Source: Pseudomonas izuensis
Lineage (GTDB): Bacteria > Pseudomonadota > Gammaproteobacteria > Pseudomonadales > Pseudomonadaceae
Assembly (NCBI RefSeq): GCF_009861505.1
Contig: NZ_WTFT01000003.1
Location: 23,384-87,383 of the forward strand
Length of the DNA: 64,000 nucleotides
Direction of reading: 5' to 3'
Under the pieces are notes generated by a model, which had not been told where the DNA came from, ran no database searches, and saw only the letters and a program-made list of their open reading frames with translations. Shown piece by piece: positions 17,748-28,698 of the stretch. A program made the position numbers and the translations under genes. How positions within the stretch are numbered: position 1 is the first letter of the stretch; each line of letters starts with the position of its first letter.

Positions 17748-18664
17748 AGGTTGGCAGGCACCGGTGGAACGACGATCGGCTCGATAGGTGCAGCGACGAA
17801 TTTTGGCGTCGGCAGGCCCATCATTTGCGCCAGCAGGTTGCCCAGGCGCGGACGCAGCTCCTGACGAGAGATGATCATGTCGATGGCGCCGTGCTCCAGC
17901 AGGAACTCACTGCGCTGGAAGCCTTCCGGCAGTTTTTCGCGCACGGTCTGCTCGATGACGCGCGGACCGGCAAAGCCGATCAGGGCTTTCGGTTCGCCGA
18001 CGATCACGTCGCCCAGCATCGCCAGACTGGCGGATACACCACCGTAGACCGGATCGGTCAACACGGAGATGAACGGAATGCCCTCTTCACGCAGACGCGC
18101 CAGTACCGCGGAGGTCTTGGCCATTTGCATCAGGGAGATCAGCGCCTCTTGCATTCGCGCACCGCCGGAGGCGGAGAAGCAGATCATCGGGCAGCGTTTT
18201 TCCAGCGCGTAGTTAGCGGCGCGGACGAAGCGCTCACCAACGATGGCACCCATGGAGCCGCCCATGAAGTTGAATTCGAACGCAGAAACCACCACCGGCA
18301 TGCCCAGCAGCGTACCGCTCATGGACACCAGCGCGTCTTTTTCGCCGGTCTGCTTCTGTGCACCGGTCAGGCGATCCTTGTACTTTTTGCCGTCGCGGAA
18401 CTTCAGGCGGTCGACCGGCTCCAGGTCCGCACCCAGTTCGGCACGACCTTCAACGTCGAGGAAAATGTCGATACGGGCGCGGGCGCCGATACGCATGTGG
18501 TGATTACACTTGGGGCAAACGTCCAGGGTCTTTTCCAGTTCCGGACGATACAGCACTGCCTCGCAAGACGGGCATTTGTGCCAAAGACCTTCAGGCACCG
18601 AGCTCTTCTTGACCTCGGAACGCATGATCGAAGGGATCAGTTTGTCTACCAACCAGTTGCTCAT
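17744..18664 (-). CDS. accD: Acetyl-CoA carboxylase carboxyltransferase subunit beta
   Basis: This 306-residue subunit transfers the carboxyl group from carboxybiotin to acetyl-CoA together with AccA. The N-terminal four-cysteine zinc ribbon is complete (CPSC near residue 31, CPKC near residue 50), followed by the crotonase-like carboxyltransferase core with [12 protein letters not shown] and [12 protein letters not shown]. It is followed by folC with an ATGA overlap. The 190-bp gap to trpF upstream probably holds the accD promoter. Length and motifs are typical. Confidence 0.96.
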   Translation of the reverse strand: MSNWLVDKLIPSIMRSEVKKSSVPEGLWHKCPSCEAVLYRPELEKTLDVCPKCNHHMRIGARARIDIFLDVEGRAELGADLEPVDRLKFRDGKKYKDRLTGAQKQTGEKDALVSMSGTLLGMPVVVSAFEFNFMGGSMGAIVGERFVRAANYALEKRCPMICFSASGGARMQEALISLMQMAKTSAVLARLREEGIPFISVLTDPVYGGVSASLAMLGDVIVGEPKALIGFAGPRVIEQTVREKLPEGFQRSEFLLEHGAIDMIISRQELRPRLGNLLAQMMGLPTPKFVAAPIEPIVVPPVPANL

Positions 18665-18855
18665 GCTTTCTTTCTCCAGTACCGGCGGCCCGAACGCTCT
18701 GGTTCGCAGCCCCGCGTATGCCCTAAAGCTAAATTCATGTGTGCGGCGATGTTCGATGGATGGCCGGGTCAGTGAAGCGTGACCTGCGTACCACTCATCA
18801 ATCCTCAGCCGTTTTGTACAGTGCAGTGGACGGCGGCAGTGTGCCAGCCGTCACA

Positions 18856-19473
18856 TCATCCGCGTGCCGCTTTGATGAACGCCTTGATCTTCGCGTGATC
18901 CTTGATGCCCTTGCTCGCCTCTACCCCGCCACTGACGTCCACGGCATAAGGCCGAACCCGCGCCACCGCTTCGGCAACGTTATCCGAAGTCAGGCCACCG
19001 GCCAGGATGATCGGTTTGCTCAAGCCTTGCGGTATCAGAGACCAGTCGAACGCTTCGCCGGTTCCACCGGGAATACCTTCGACATAGGCGTCGAGCAGGA
19101 TACCGCTGGCGCCTGGATACGCGTCACAAGCGGCGGCGATATCGTCACCCGCCTTGACCCGCAACGCCTTGATGTACGGACGATGCCAACTTTCGCAGTC
19201 TTCAGCGCTTTCATCGCCATGGAACTGCAACAGGTCCAGCGGCACGGCGTCGAGGATTTCCCCCAGCTCGCAGCGACTGGCGTTGACGAACAAACCCACG
19301 GTCGTGACAAACGGCGGCAAGGCTTTGATGATTGCGCGCGCCTGCTGGAACGTCACCGCCCGCGGACTCTTGGCGTAAAACACGAAACCGATGGCATCGG
19401 CCCCGGCTTCGACCGCTGCCAACGCATCCTCTATGCGGGTAATCCCGCAAATCTTGCTGCGAACGGCTGACAT
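18856..19473 (-). CDS. trpF: Phosphoribosylanthranilate isomerase
   Basis: This 205-residue TIM-barrel enzyme performs the Amadori rearrangement of phosphoribosylanthranilate in tryptophan synthesis. The N-terminal KICGIT motif holds the catalytic Cys and the QFHGDE segment is typical of TrpF. Near the C-terminus, ILAGGL and VDVSGGVE form the phosphate site and supply the catalytic Asp. It stands apart from trpA and trpB, between truA and accD, as in other pseudomonads. The start codon is ATG 19473, 63 bases after the truA stop. Confidence 0.95.
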   Translation of the reverse strand: MSAVRSKICGITRIEDALAAVEAGADAIGFVFYAKSPRAVTFQQARAIIKALPPFVTTVGLFVNASRCELGEILDAVPLDLLQFHGDESAEDCESWHRPYIKALRVKAGDDIAAACDAYPGASGILLDAYVEGIPGGTGEAFDWSLIPQGLSKPIILAGGLTSDNVAEAVARVRPYAVDVSGGVEASKGIKDHAKIKAFIKAARG

Positions 19474-19536
19474 GTCGAGAAAACCTCACGGTAAATCCGG
19501 GAAAGTCCCGGATGGTAACAAAAGCGCTCGAGGGCG

Positions 19537-20361
19537 TCAGCCGTCAAGTTCGGAGAAACCGGTGAGGAAGTGCGGCCCGATATATCGCTCGGGCAATTCG
19601 AACTCGTCGCGGTACTCGACCTGCACCAGATACAGGCCAAACGGGTGCGCCGTCACCCCGCCGGTACGACGGATGCGGCTCTCCAGCACCTCCTTCATCC
19701 ACTCCACCGGGCGCTCGCCAGCGCCGATGGTCATCAGCACCCCGGCAATGTTGCGAACCATGTGGTGCAGGAAGGCATTGGCGCGGATATCCAGCACGAT
19801 CATCTTGCCGTGACGGGTGACGCGCAGGTGATGCAATTGCTTGATCGGCGACTTGGCCTGGCACTGACCGGCGCGGAAGGCGCTGAAGTCATGGGTGCCT
19901 ACCAGGTATTGCGCCGCTTCAGCCATACGCTCGACGTCCAGTGGACGGTGGTTCCAGGTGATTTCTTCGTTGAGATGCGCCGGACGGATCTGATCGTTGT
20001 AGATCACATAGCGGTAGCGCCGGGCGATAGCCTTGAACCGCGCATGAAAATGCGCCGGCATGACCTTGGCCCAACTGACGCTGACGTCGTGCGGCAGGTT
20101 GATGTTGGCTCCCATGACCCAGGCTTTCATCGACCGCTCGACCTGGGTATCGAAATGCACCACTTGTCCACAGGCGTGCACGCCGGCATCGGTACGCCCT
20201 GCGCAAAGCAGCGAAACCGGTGAATCGGCGACTTTGGACAAGGCGTTTTCGAGTGTTTCCTGCACGGTGAGCACACCGGAGGCCTGGCGCTGCCAGCCGC
20301 GATAACGCGAGCCTTTGTATTCAACGCCCAATGCGATCCGGAAAAAGCCGTCAGCCGCCAT
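19537..20361 (-). CDS. truA: tRNA pseudouridine(38-40) synthase
   Basis: This enzyme of about 274 residues isomerises uridines 38-40 in the anticodon stem of many tRNAs. The catalytic Asp lies in CAGRTDAGVHACGQVVHFD; RRYRY and the NAFLHHMVRNIAG helix are conserved. I place the start at ATG 20361 (MAADGFFRIALG), directly before the conserved core. Its ribosome-binding site is weak, and a TTG-initiated extension up to 20418 is open, so the N-terminus could be longer. It is preceded by fimV and followed by trpF on the same strand. Confidence 0.92.
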   Translation of the reverse strand: MAADGFFRIALGVEYKGSRYRGWQRQASGVLTVQETLENALSKVADSPVSLLCAGRTDAGVHACGQVVHFDTQVERSMKAWVMGANINLPHDVSVSWAKVMPAHFHARFKAIARRYRYVIYNDQIRPAHLNEEITWNHRPLDVERMAEAAQYLVGTHDFSAFRAGQCQAKSPIKQLHHLRVTRHGKMIVLDIRANAFLHHMVRNIAGVLMTIGAGERPVEWMKEVLESRIRRTGGVTAHPFGLYLVQVEYRDEFELPERYIGPHFLTGFSELDG

Positions 20362-20478
20362 TTCGGCGGCCGGGTTATCTAAGTTTGCCAAGGAGGGACA
20401 GCCTGCTGATGTACGCAAAGGTGGGCATTATAAGGTTGTCGGGCGGGGATGCCAGAAGGATCTCCATTGACTGTTCCG

Positions 20479-20576
20479 GCCTCATCGCGGGCAAGCCCGC
20501 TCCCACAAGGATCTTTGGCGCCCACAAAACCTGTGGGAGCGGCGGTGCGACGATTCGACTTGCCCGCGATGAGGCC
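20479..20576. repeat. REPIN (GCCCGCGATGAGG subtype)
   Basis: Inverted arms, GGCCTCATCGCGGGCAAG and CTTGCCCGCGATGAGGCC, are separated by about 60 bases carrying inner GCTCCCACA / TGTGGGAGC boxes. Confidence 0.85.
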
Positions 20577-20611
20577 TTCACAAACACCACCCCGCCATCG
20601 ACAGAAACAAA

Positions 20612-20637
20612 AACGGCAGCCTCACCGGGCTGCCGTC
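20612..20637 (-). terminator. Terminator after fimV
   Basis: The CGGCAGC / GCTGCCG stem with an eight-base loop is followed on the minus strand by TTTTTG, 18 bases past the fimV stop. Confidence 0.8.
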
Positions 20638-20655
20638 CTGTTTAAAGCCATATCA

Positions 20656-23334
20656 TCAAGCCAGACGCGCAAGCATCTCCCTGGCTTCGCTTTTCTGACC
20701 GTCGTCACCTTCGGTCACCACCTCATTGAGGATGTCCCGGGCGCCGTCGTTGTCACCCATGTCGATGTAGGCCTGAGCCAGATCGAGCTTGGTGGCGACT
20801 TCGTCGGTACCGGACAGGAAATCGAATTCCGGCTCGTCATCCACGGTCGCCAGGGCGTCGTCCACAGTGAAGGTTGGCTCGCTGATGCTCTGGGACAGGC
20901 GATCCAGCTCGGCGTTGACGTCGTCAAGCTCGGCGGCAAACGCATCCGGTGCCTTTGAAGCGTCCATTTCGTCAGCCAGGGACAGGTCGAAATCAGCGGG
21001 CAACTCCAGATCGTCCAATGTCACCTCAGGGACTGCCGGCGCCTCAGCAACAGGCAGATCCTTCACCCCCTCATCCAGATCCAGATCCAGCAGGAAGTCG
21101 TCTTCAGCAAGAAGCGCTGGCGAAGGCTCACCACCGAGGTCCATGTCCAGATCGAAATCTGACAGATCGTCGAGGTTTTCCTTGATTTCAGTTTGCTGTT
21201 GCAGCACCGACTCGAAACTCAAGTCGTCGTCCAGCGGGAAATCTTCCAGCTCGTCCAGGGTTGCAGTTTCCGGCTCAGGCTCCGGTTGCGGTTGCGGTTG
21301 CGGCGCCGGGCTCACGGCTGCTGGCGTAATGTTCTCCAAATCATCCAGGCTCAGATCGAATGCACTGTCGAAATCGTCATCGGTTGGAATTGCAGCCGGG
21401 GCCGGTGTTTGCGGTTCGTCCAGCAGCAGGTCCTTGACGTATTGCGCATCCAGTTCGGCAGCAACGGCCGCAGCGGCGATACCACCGGCAGCGACCAGCG
21501 CCATGGCCGGGAAACGGCTTTTCAGTTTTTCGACCTGGGCAAAATTGTCGCCATTGGCCACCAACTGACGCTCCTGAACCACAAATGCATCTCGGTCGCC
21601 CTGCAAGCCATAAACTTCCATCAGTTTCAGGCGCACATCACTGCGCTGCGGCTCTAGCTTGACACCTTCTTCCAGTAGCGCGGCAGCCTGATTCAGGCGA
21701 CCGGCGTCGATGTGCGACTGGGCTTTGCCCAACACGTCGCCGGAACGTTCCGCTGCCGGAGCCACCAGTGGTGCAGCGATCGGTGCCGTCACCACAACCG
21801 GCTCAATCGCCGGAGCCGGAGCCGGGGCTGGTGCAGGTGGCGGCACAGTGGCGCGCTTCACGCTCGGCGGCGGAACCTCCAGACCTTCGAAGCTGCTTTC
21901 CGGCAGGTCCAGATCAGCGGAAAATGGCTGTTCTTCAGCCAGGGCGCGAGCCATACGCAGGTGCTTCTCGGCTTCCTGCTGGGCTTTGCGGCGACGGGCC
22001 AGCAACAACAGCAACAGCAAGACCACCACTGCCCCGCCACCGGCCATACCCAGCAGCCATGGATTGGTCAGCAATTCGTTGAATTTCTGTTCGTCGGAAG
22101 CTGCCGGTGTCGGCTCGGCGGGTTGCTCGGCCGAAACCGGAGCCGCCGCTGTCTCAGGCGCAGCCGGAGTCGGTACTGCCGGCACAGGTTCGGCGGGCGT
22201 TGGTGCAGGGCTGGCCGCCAGTTCAGCGGACATCGCCGGAGCGGCCGGGGCAGTAGCGGCAGCTGGTGCATCCACAGCGCCTTCGGCCTGCAACTTGGCC
22301 AGCTGATTGTTTTTCAGCTCGATCAGGCGCTGCAGCTTGTCGAGCTGACTTTGCAGATCGGCCATGCGGCTTTTCAGTTCGGCGTTGTCACGACGAGTCG
22401 TATCGAGGCTTTCCTGGGTGACCGCCAGTTTGTTGTTCAAGGCCTTGGCATCACCTGCCGCACCTTTGCCGCGTCCCTTTGCGGACTCGGCAGAGACCAG
22501 GGTCAGTTTGTCCGGACCGGCTTGCGCAGACATTGTTTCACCGCGGCCGCGGTTGGTGGCATCGAGCTGTTGCTGACCCGTTCCCGGTTTAGCGACGTAG
22601 CGACGCCCCTGGCGCCAGGCAGTGTTCTGTGCAGCGACCTCGGCAATTGCCTTGGGTTGCGGCAGGCTGGTGCTCTGCGCCTGATCCGGCAATCGCAGCA
22701 CCTGCCCGGTTTTCAGGCGGTTGATGTTGCCGTCGATGAAGGCATCCGGGTTCAGCGCCTGGATGGCCAGCATGGTTTGCTGGATCGACCCGCCGTTACG
22801 TGCCTTCGCGGCGATCTCCCACAAGGTATCGCGCGGCGTGGTGGTGTACTGGGACGCTTTGCTCGCACCGGTGACCGGCGTTGTACCTTGGGTCGGTGCA
22901 GGCTGCGCAGCCGCTTCAGCGGTTTGCGGCGAGAATTTGGACGGATCGAGCAGCACGCTGTAGTCGCGCAGCAGACGACCGTTGGGCCACATCACCTGAA
23001 CCAGGAATTTCACCATCGGCTCGGAGAGGGGTTTGCTGGAGGTCACACGCAGGATGCTTTTGCCGCTGGCGTTCAACACCGGGGTGAAAGTCAGGTCGTT
23101 GAGAAATGCCTGGCGGTCGACACCGGCCTTGGCGAAATCTTCAGGTGAAGCCAGGCTCGGCACCACTTCGGCTGCGGTGAGCTCCTTGACGTCCAACAAC
23201 TCGATTTCCGCCACCAGCGGCTGGTTGAGCGTCGACTTCAGGGTCAATTCCCCGAGTCCGAGGGCATGCGCCATACCGGAGGACAGCGCCGAGGCGGCCG
23301 CTATTGCTAACACCAGTTTGCGAACTTGAACCAT
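20656..23334 (-). CDS. fimV: FimV/HubP-family polar landmark protein
   Basis: This 892-residue protein has a signal peptide (cleavage near AHA-LGLG, residue 25), the FimV N-terminal domain, a LysM-like module near residues 168-215, a coiled-coil region near 295-345, Pro/Ala-rich linkers, one membrane segment near residues 435-455, TPR-like helices near 555-610 in a cytoplasmic part, highly acidic repeats, and the conserved C-terminal TPR motif (ATKLDLAQAYIDMGDNDGAR). FimV proteins organise the cell pole, type IV pili and twitching, and bind peptidoglycan. It lies between usg and truA, the standard pseudomonad location. Acidic low-complexity segments make its length variable between strains. 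Confidence 0.93.
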   Translation of the reverse strand: MVQVRKLVLAIAAASALSSGMAHALGLGELTLKSTLNQPLVAEIELLDVKELTAAEVVPSLASPEDFAKAGVDRQAFLNDLTFTPVLNASGKSILRVTSSKPLSEPMVKFLVQVMWPNGRLLRDYSVLLDPSKFSPQTAEAAAQPAPTQGTTPVTGASKASQYTTTPRDTLWEIAAKARNGGSIQQTMLAIQALNPDAFIDGNINRLKTGQVLRLPDQAQSTSLPQPKAIAEVAAQNTAWRQGRRYVAKPGTGQQQLDATNRGRGETMSAQAGPDKLTLVSAESAKGRGKGAAGDAKALNNKLAVTQESLDTTRRDNAELKSRMADLQSQLDKLQRLIELKNNQLAKLQAEGAVDAPAAATAPAAPAMSAELAASPAPTPAEPVPAVPTPAAPETAAAPVSAEQPAEPTPAASDEQKFNELLTNPWLLGMAGGGAVVVLLLLLLLARRRKAQQEAEKHLRMARALAEEQPFSADLDLPESSFEGLEVPPPSVKRATVPPPAPAPAPAPAIEPVVVTAPIAAPLVAPAAERSGDVLGKAQSHIDAGRLNQAAALLEEGVKLEPQRSDVRLKLMEVYGLQGDRDAFVVQERQLVANGDNFAQVEKLKSRFPAMALVAAGGIAAAAVAAELDAQYVKDLLLDEPQTPAPAAIPTDDDFDSAFDLSLDDLENITPAAVSPAPQPQPQPEPEPETATLDELEDFPLDDDLSFESVLQQQTEIKENLDDLSDFDLDMDLGGEPSPALLAEDDFLLDLDLDEGVKDLPVAEAPAVPEVTLDDLELPADFDLSLADEMDASKAPDAFAAELDDVNAELDRLSQSISEPTFTVDDALATVDDEPEFDFLSGTDEVATKLDLAQAYIDMGDNDGARDILNEVVTEGDDGQKSEAREMLARLA

Positions 23335-23540
23335 AGCTCATCCTTAGTTTGAACATTCCTCGGCCAGCGAGAAGGTGTTGATGCCGCTGCCATAAGGCAT
23401 GGCGCGCGGCGGCGAAGGGTCGTCGCGCGCGATTGTTTCGTGCATGCCCCGGAAAGCCCCGCAGGGTGACTCGCCTTCAGCATTCCGGCCAAGCATAACG
23501 CCCACCCGGAACCATTCGAAAATTTGTTGCCAAGTATCTT

Positions 23541-24551
23541 TTACAGCAGGTCTTTTATCAACAATTCGGCCAGCTGCACAGCATTGAGCGCGGCGCCCTT
23601 ACGTACGTTATCTGACGTCAGCCACACATTTAGTTCCGACAGGTCGTCGATACCATGGCGAACCCGACCAACGTAAACCACATCCTGCCCTACCGCGTCG
23701 CCGACCGGCGTCGGGTAATCGCCGGCTTCGACCAGCTCGATGCCGGGCGCATCTTCCAGCGCAGCGTTGACTTTGGCCAGGTCGATCTCGCTCGCCGACT
23801 GCAAGGTCACGCTAAAGCTATCGCCAAAAAACACCGGGGCTTGAATGCAAGTGACGGAAATCTTTAATTCAGGCAACGCCATGACCTGACGCAGCTCACG
23901 CACCAGGCGCTTTTCCAGCAATGTATGGCCCTGTTCATCCGGCTTGCCCACCTGAGCCAACAGATTGAAGGCCATCTGCCGGTCAAAGAATTTCGGCTCC
24001 AGTGGCCGCACATTCAGCAATTCGGCGGTTTGCCGGGCCAGCTCACTCACGGCTTCGCGGCCCTGGGCCGATACCGCCAGGCTGGCGGTCAGGCTGATGC
24101 GCTGCAAATCGAGCAAATCCATCAACGGTGCGAGCACCACCGCCAGCGTGGTAGCTGAAGGACTTGGACTGCTGACCTGAAACGGTTTTTTCAAACCGGC
24201 CAACACCTGAGCGTTGGCCTCGGGCACAACCTGCGGCGCTTTTTCTGCCGGCAAGGCACCGGAGAGATCGATTACCGAGCAACCGGCATCGGTCGCACGG
24301 GAAGCAAAACTCAACGAAACCGCCGGGCCGGCGGCAAAAAATGCCAACTGCACCTTACTGAAGTCGAATTCATCGACCTCCCGCACCCGCACGTTCTTGC
24401 CGCGAAACGGCACCGAACTGCCGGCGGATTCGCTGCTGGCCAGCAAGTGCAGATCGCCGACCGGGAAATCGCGCTCCTCGAGAATCTGCACCAGCGTTTC
24501 GCCGACAGTACCGGTGGCGCCGATCACGGCAATATCAAAGGACTGGCTCAT
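23541..24551 (-). CDS. usg: Aspartate-semialdehyde dehydrogenase-like protein (Usg-1)
   Basis: This 336-residue protein has the ASADH fold with GATGTVGETL near residue 11. The region aligned to the catalytic NPNCST loop reads SSPSPSATT, with Pro131 at the expected Cys position, so it is unlikely to have ASADH activity. This matches the Usg-1 paralogue described in enterobacteria and pseudomonads. The true enzyme is the adjacent asd gene. It lies between asd and fimV. The role is unknown; a regulatory or structural function is inference. Confidence 0.88.
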   Translation of the reverse strand: MSQSFDIAVIGATGTVGETLVQILEERDFPVGDLHLLASSESAGSSVPFRGKNVRVREVDEFDFSKVQLAFFAAGPAVSLSFASRATDAGCSVIDLSGALPAEKAPQVVPEANAQVLAGLKKPFQVSSPSPSATTLAVVLAPLMDLLDLQRISLTASLAVSAQGREAVSELARQTAELLNVRPLEPKFFDRQMAFNLLAQVGKPDEQGHTLLEKRLVRELRQVMALPELKISVTCIQAPVFFGDSFSVTLQSASEIDLAKVNAALEDAPGIELVEAGDYPTPVGDAVGQDVVYVGRVRHGIDDLSELNVWLTSDNVRKGAALNAVQLAELLIKDLL

Positions 24552-24643
24552 GGTTTTACCTCTGGCGAAACGGGGGGAGCGGCACTTTACCGGGTGGTGG
24601 GCATGCAGGCAATTCGATGGGGATCTGTGGTGACAGAACCGAC

Positions 24644-24724
24644 GCTATCGCGAGCAAGCTTTGCTCCCACACAGGTTGTGGTGCGCTTGCCTCTGTGGGA
24701 GCAAAGCTTGCTCGCGATGGCGGT
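24644..24724. repeat. REPIN (GCTCGCGATGG subtype)
   Basis: Arms ATCGCGAGCAAGCTTTGCTC and GAGCAAAGCTTGCTCGCGAT are near-perfect complements flanking a short centre between asd and usg. Confidence 0.87.
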
Positions 24725-24747
24725 CTGGCTCACGACACGAATCCATA

Positions 24748-24783
24748 AAAAAACCCGCACCTCTTTCAAGGCACGGGTTCTTT
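24748..24783 (-). terminator. Terminator after asd
   Basis: On the minus strand AACCCGTGCCT / GGTGCGGGTT forms a stem with a TGAAAGA loop, followed by seven T residues. Confidence 0.85.
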
Positions 24784-24798
24784 CATTGCATCAATCGA

Positions 24799-25911
24799 TC
24801 AACGCTCGAGCAGGATCCGCAGCATGCGACGCAGCGGCTCGGCCGCGCCCCACAACAGCTGGTCGCCGACGGTGAACGCACCGACGAATTGCGAACCCAT
24901 GTTCAGCTTGCGCAGACGGCCAACCGGGATGTTCAGGGTGCCGGTGACCTTGTTCGGGCTCAGCTCCTGAATGCTGGTCTCACGGCTGTTCGGCACCAGC
25001 TTGACCCATGGGTTGTGCTGGCTGATCAGCCCTTCGATATCGGCGATCGGTACGTCTTTGTTCAGCTTGATGGTCAGCGCCTGGCTGTGGCAACGCATGG
25101 CGCCGATGCGCACGCAGATGCCGTCGACCGGGATCGGGCTCTTGAAGCGACCGAGGATCTTGTTGGTTTCGGCCTGGGCTTTCCATTCTTCGCGGCTCTG
25201 GCCGTTCGGCAATTCCTTGTCGATCCACGGGATCAGGCTACCGGCCAGCGGTACACCAAAGTTTTCAGTCGGGTACGCATCACTGCGCATGGCTTCGGCC
25301 ACACGACGGTCGATGTCGAGGATCGCGCTGGCCGGATCGGCCAGTTGATCGGCAACAGCAGCGTGGGTTGCGCCCATTTGCTTGATCAGTTCACGCATGT
25401 TCTGCGCGCCGGCACCGGAAGCCGCCTGATAGGTCATGGCGCTCATCCACTCCACCAGACCGGCCTCGAACAGGCCACCCAGGCCCATCAGCATCAGGCT
25501 GACGGTGCAGTTGCCGCCGATGTAGTTCTTGGTGCCCGCATCGAGCTGCTGGTCGATGACCTTGCGGTTGACCGGATCCAGCACGATGACCGCGTCATCC
25601 TGCATGCGCAGGCTGGAAGCGGCGTCGATCCAGTAACCCTGCCAGCCGGCTTCGCGCAGCTTCGGGAACACTTCGCTGGTGTAGTCGCCACCCTGGCAGG
25701 TCAGGATCACGTCGAGGGTTTTCAGCTCTTCAATGCTGTAAGCGTCCTTGAGCGGAGCAATATCCTTGCCCACGGACGGGCCTTGGCCACCGACATTGGA
25801 AGTGGTGAAAAACACCGGCTCGATAAGATCGAAATCCTGCTCTTCCAGCATCCGCTGCATGAGCACGGAACCGACCATACCGCGCCAACCGATCAGACCT
25901 ACACGTTTCAT
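24799..25911 (-). CDS. asd: Aspartate-semialdehyde dehydrogenase
   Basis: This 370-residue enzyme reduces aspartyl phosphate to the semialdehyde that feeds lysine/diaminopimelate, threonine and methionine. It starts with the NADP motif [10 protein letters not shown] and carries the catalytic Cys at residue 135 in [10 protein letters not shown] and the conserved His in [12 protein letters not shown]. It is the proteobacterial long form, unlike its Cys-less neighbour usg. It follows leuB by 68 bases and ends at a strong terminator. Confidence 0.96.
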   Translation of the reverse strand: MKRVGLIGWRGMVGSVLMQRMLEEQDFDLIEPVFFTTSNVGGQGPSVGKDIAPLKDAYSIEELKTLDVILTCQGGDYTSEVFPKLREAGWQGYWIDAASSLRMQDDAVIVLDPVNRKVIDQQLDAGTKNYIGGNCTVSLMLMGLGGLFEAGLVEWMSAMTYQAASGAGAQNMRELIKQMGATHAAVADQLADPASAILDIDRRVAEAMRSDAYPTENFGVPLAGSLIPWIDKELPNGQSREEWKAQAETNKILGRFKSPIPVDGICVRIGAMRCHSQALTIKLNKDVPIADIEGLISQHNPWVKLVPNSRETSIQELSPNKVTGTLNIPVGRLRKLNMGSQFVGAFTVGDQLLWGAAEPLRRMLRILLER

Positions 25912-25979
25912 CGCAACTACACCTTCTTGAAATGTGGACCGCTGCTTTCATGGTTGAATTTTGCAGCGGGCCCGAAAGA

Positions 25980-27062
<1,083 letters not shown>

Positions 27063-27127
27063 GCTTTCCTCATGTCATCAGTCGGTGCACCCTTGGGCGC
27101 ACCCGGAAAAAGTCTACTGTTCAGGGC

Positions 27128-27895
27128 TCATTTTTCGGCGAACAGCACCAACACATCGGTACTGAACGAACCATCGGCCTCAATTTCAAAATACTCGCGC
27201 ACTTCGCTGCCCATCGACTGCTGCAATTCGCGGATCGCCGCACGCATCACCGACGGTGTGCGCATGCGTTCGACCCAGGAGTTGTATTCCAGACGCAACC
27301 GCTGACGAGCGGTACTGCGAGTATGCAACCCCGCCTCACTGACCTGGCGCAACCACTCACCCGCGGAATAATCACGCACATGGCTGGTGTCGCGCAGTAC
27401 TTCGACGCTTTGCAGGTAAGTGTCGAACAACGGGCTGCCCGGTGACAACACGTCGATGAACGCCGCCACACCGCCCGGCTTCAGCACTCGACGCACTTCC
27501 CGCAGCGCGAGGCCAAGATCGCTCCAATGGTGCGCCGAATAACGGCTGAACACGAAGTCGAACTCGCCATCGGCGAACGGCAGGCGCTCAGCGGCACCGT
27601 TGACCGTGGCGACATTGCTCAAGCCACGATCGATAGCTGCCGCGGCGACCACGTCGAGCATTTGCTGCGACAGGTCGTAGGCCACCACTTCTTTCACCAG
27701 CGAGGCGACGTGAAAACTCACGTGACCGGCGCCGCAACCCAGGTCCAGCACGCGGGCATCGCCCTGCCCCGCCAATTCGGCCTGTAGCAGCGCGAATTCG
27801 GCGCCTTGAGCGTGGACGGCGCTGCTCAGGTAGGCCGAGGCCTGTTCACCGAATTGTTTCTGGACTACCTGACTGTGCTGGGCGGTGCTGGTCAT
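27128..27895 (-). CDS. Class I SAM-dependent methyltransferase in the leu cluster
   Basis: This 255-residue methyltransferase has motif I VLDLGCGAGHVSFHVA, an acidic residue at the end of strand 2 (VVAYDLSQQM), motif II-like FDFVFSRYSAHHWSD and the VLKPGGVAAFIDV strand. It resembles UbiE-type small-molecule methyltransferases. The substrate is unknown. It interrupts the leuD-leuB pair on the same strand, 65 bases before leuB; a REPIN separates it from leuD. I recall a gene at the equivalent place in other pseudomonads but cannot name its function. Confidence 0.83.
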   Translation of the reverse strand: MTSTAQHSQVVQKQFGEQASAYLSSAVHAQGAEFALLQAELAGQGDARVLDLGCGAGHVSFHVASLVKEVVAYDLSQQMLDVVAAAAIDRGLSNVATVNGAAERLPFADGEFDFVFSRYSAHHWSDLGLALREVRRVLKPGGVAAFIDVLSPGSPLFDTYLQSVEVLRDTSHVRDYSAGEWLRQVSEAGLHTRSTARQRLRLEYNSWVERMRTPSVMRAAIRELQQSMGSEVREYFEIEADGSFSTDVLVLFAEK

Positions 27896-27941
27896 GGGGA
27901 CTTCCTTTTTGGGGTTGAGTCTTGTGTTGTCTGGGCTGCCG

Positions 27942-28019
27942 TCATCGCGAGCAAGCTTTGCTCCTACAGGGGTCTGTGGCGTTCACATAATCTGTGGGAG
28001 CTGAGCTTGCTCGCGATGG
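27942..28019. repeat. REPIN (GCTCGCGATGG subtype)
   Basis: Arms CATCGCGAGCAAGCTTTGCTC and AGCTGAGCTTGCTCGCGATG lie between leuD and the methyltransferase gene. Confidence 0.85.
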
Positions 28020-28042
28020 GGCCGGCCCTGAATACATAAACC

Positions 28043-28687
28043 TCAGGCGTCGCGAAACAACCAGGGCTGGCTCGCACGGTGCTTGGCTTCGAACGCCGCA
28101 ATCGCATCGCCGTCCTGCAAGGTCAGGCCGATATCGTCCAGGCCATTGAGCAAGCAGTGCTTGCGGAAGGCGTCGATTTCAAAGCTCAGCACCTTGCCAT
28201 CCGGACGGGTCACGGTCTGGGCTTGCAGATCGATCTGCAACTGGTAACCCGGATCGGCCTCGACCTGTTTGAACAGTTCATCGACTTCAGCGTCGCTCAA
28301 GATGATCGGCAACAAGCCGTTCTTGAAGCTGTTGTTGAAGAAGATGTCGGCATAGCTTGGCGCGATGATGCTGCGGAAACCGTACTCTTCCAGCGCCCAC
28401 GGCGCGTGTTCGCGGCTGGAGCCGCAACCGAAGTTCTCGCGGGCCAGCAATACACTGGCACCCTGATAGCGTTCGGCGTTGAGCACGAAGTCCTTGTTCA
28501 GCGGACGCTTGGAGTTGTCCTGATACGGCTGACCCACATCCAGGTAGCGCCACTCGTCGAACAGGTTCGGGCCGAAACCGGTGCGTTTGATCGACTTCAG
28601 GAATTGCTTCGGGATGATCTGGTCGGTGTCGACGTTGGCACGATCCAGAGGCGCGACAAGTCCAGTGTGCTGGGTAAAAGCTTTCAT
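28043..28687 (-). CDS. leuD: 3-isopropylmalate dehydratase small subunit
   Basis: This 214-residue subunit pairs with LeuC to isomerise 2-isopropylmalate to 3-isopropylmalate. It has [13 protein letters not shown] near residue 18, the [16 protein letters not shown] swivelling-domain active-site loop and an [17 protein letters not shown] segment. It starts 11 bases after the leuC stop, indicating coupling. The family length is typical. Confidence 0.95.
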   Translation of the reverse strand: MKAFTQHTGLVAPLDRANVDTDQIIPKQFLKSIKRTGFGPNLFDEWRYLDVGQPYQDNSKRPLNKDFVLNAERYQGASVLLARENFGCGSSREHAPWALEEYGFRSIIAPSYADIFFNNSFKNGLLPIILSDAEVDELFKQVEADPGYQLQIDLQAQTVTRPDGKVLSFEIDAFRKHCLLNGLDDIGLTLQDGDAIAAFEAKHRASQPWLFRDA

Positions 28688-28698
28688 GCTGCGCTCCT

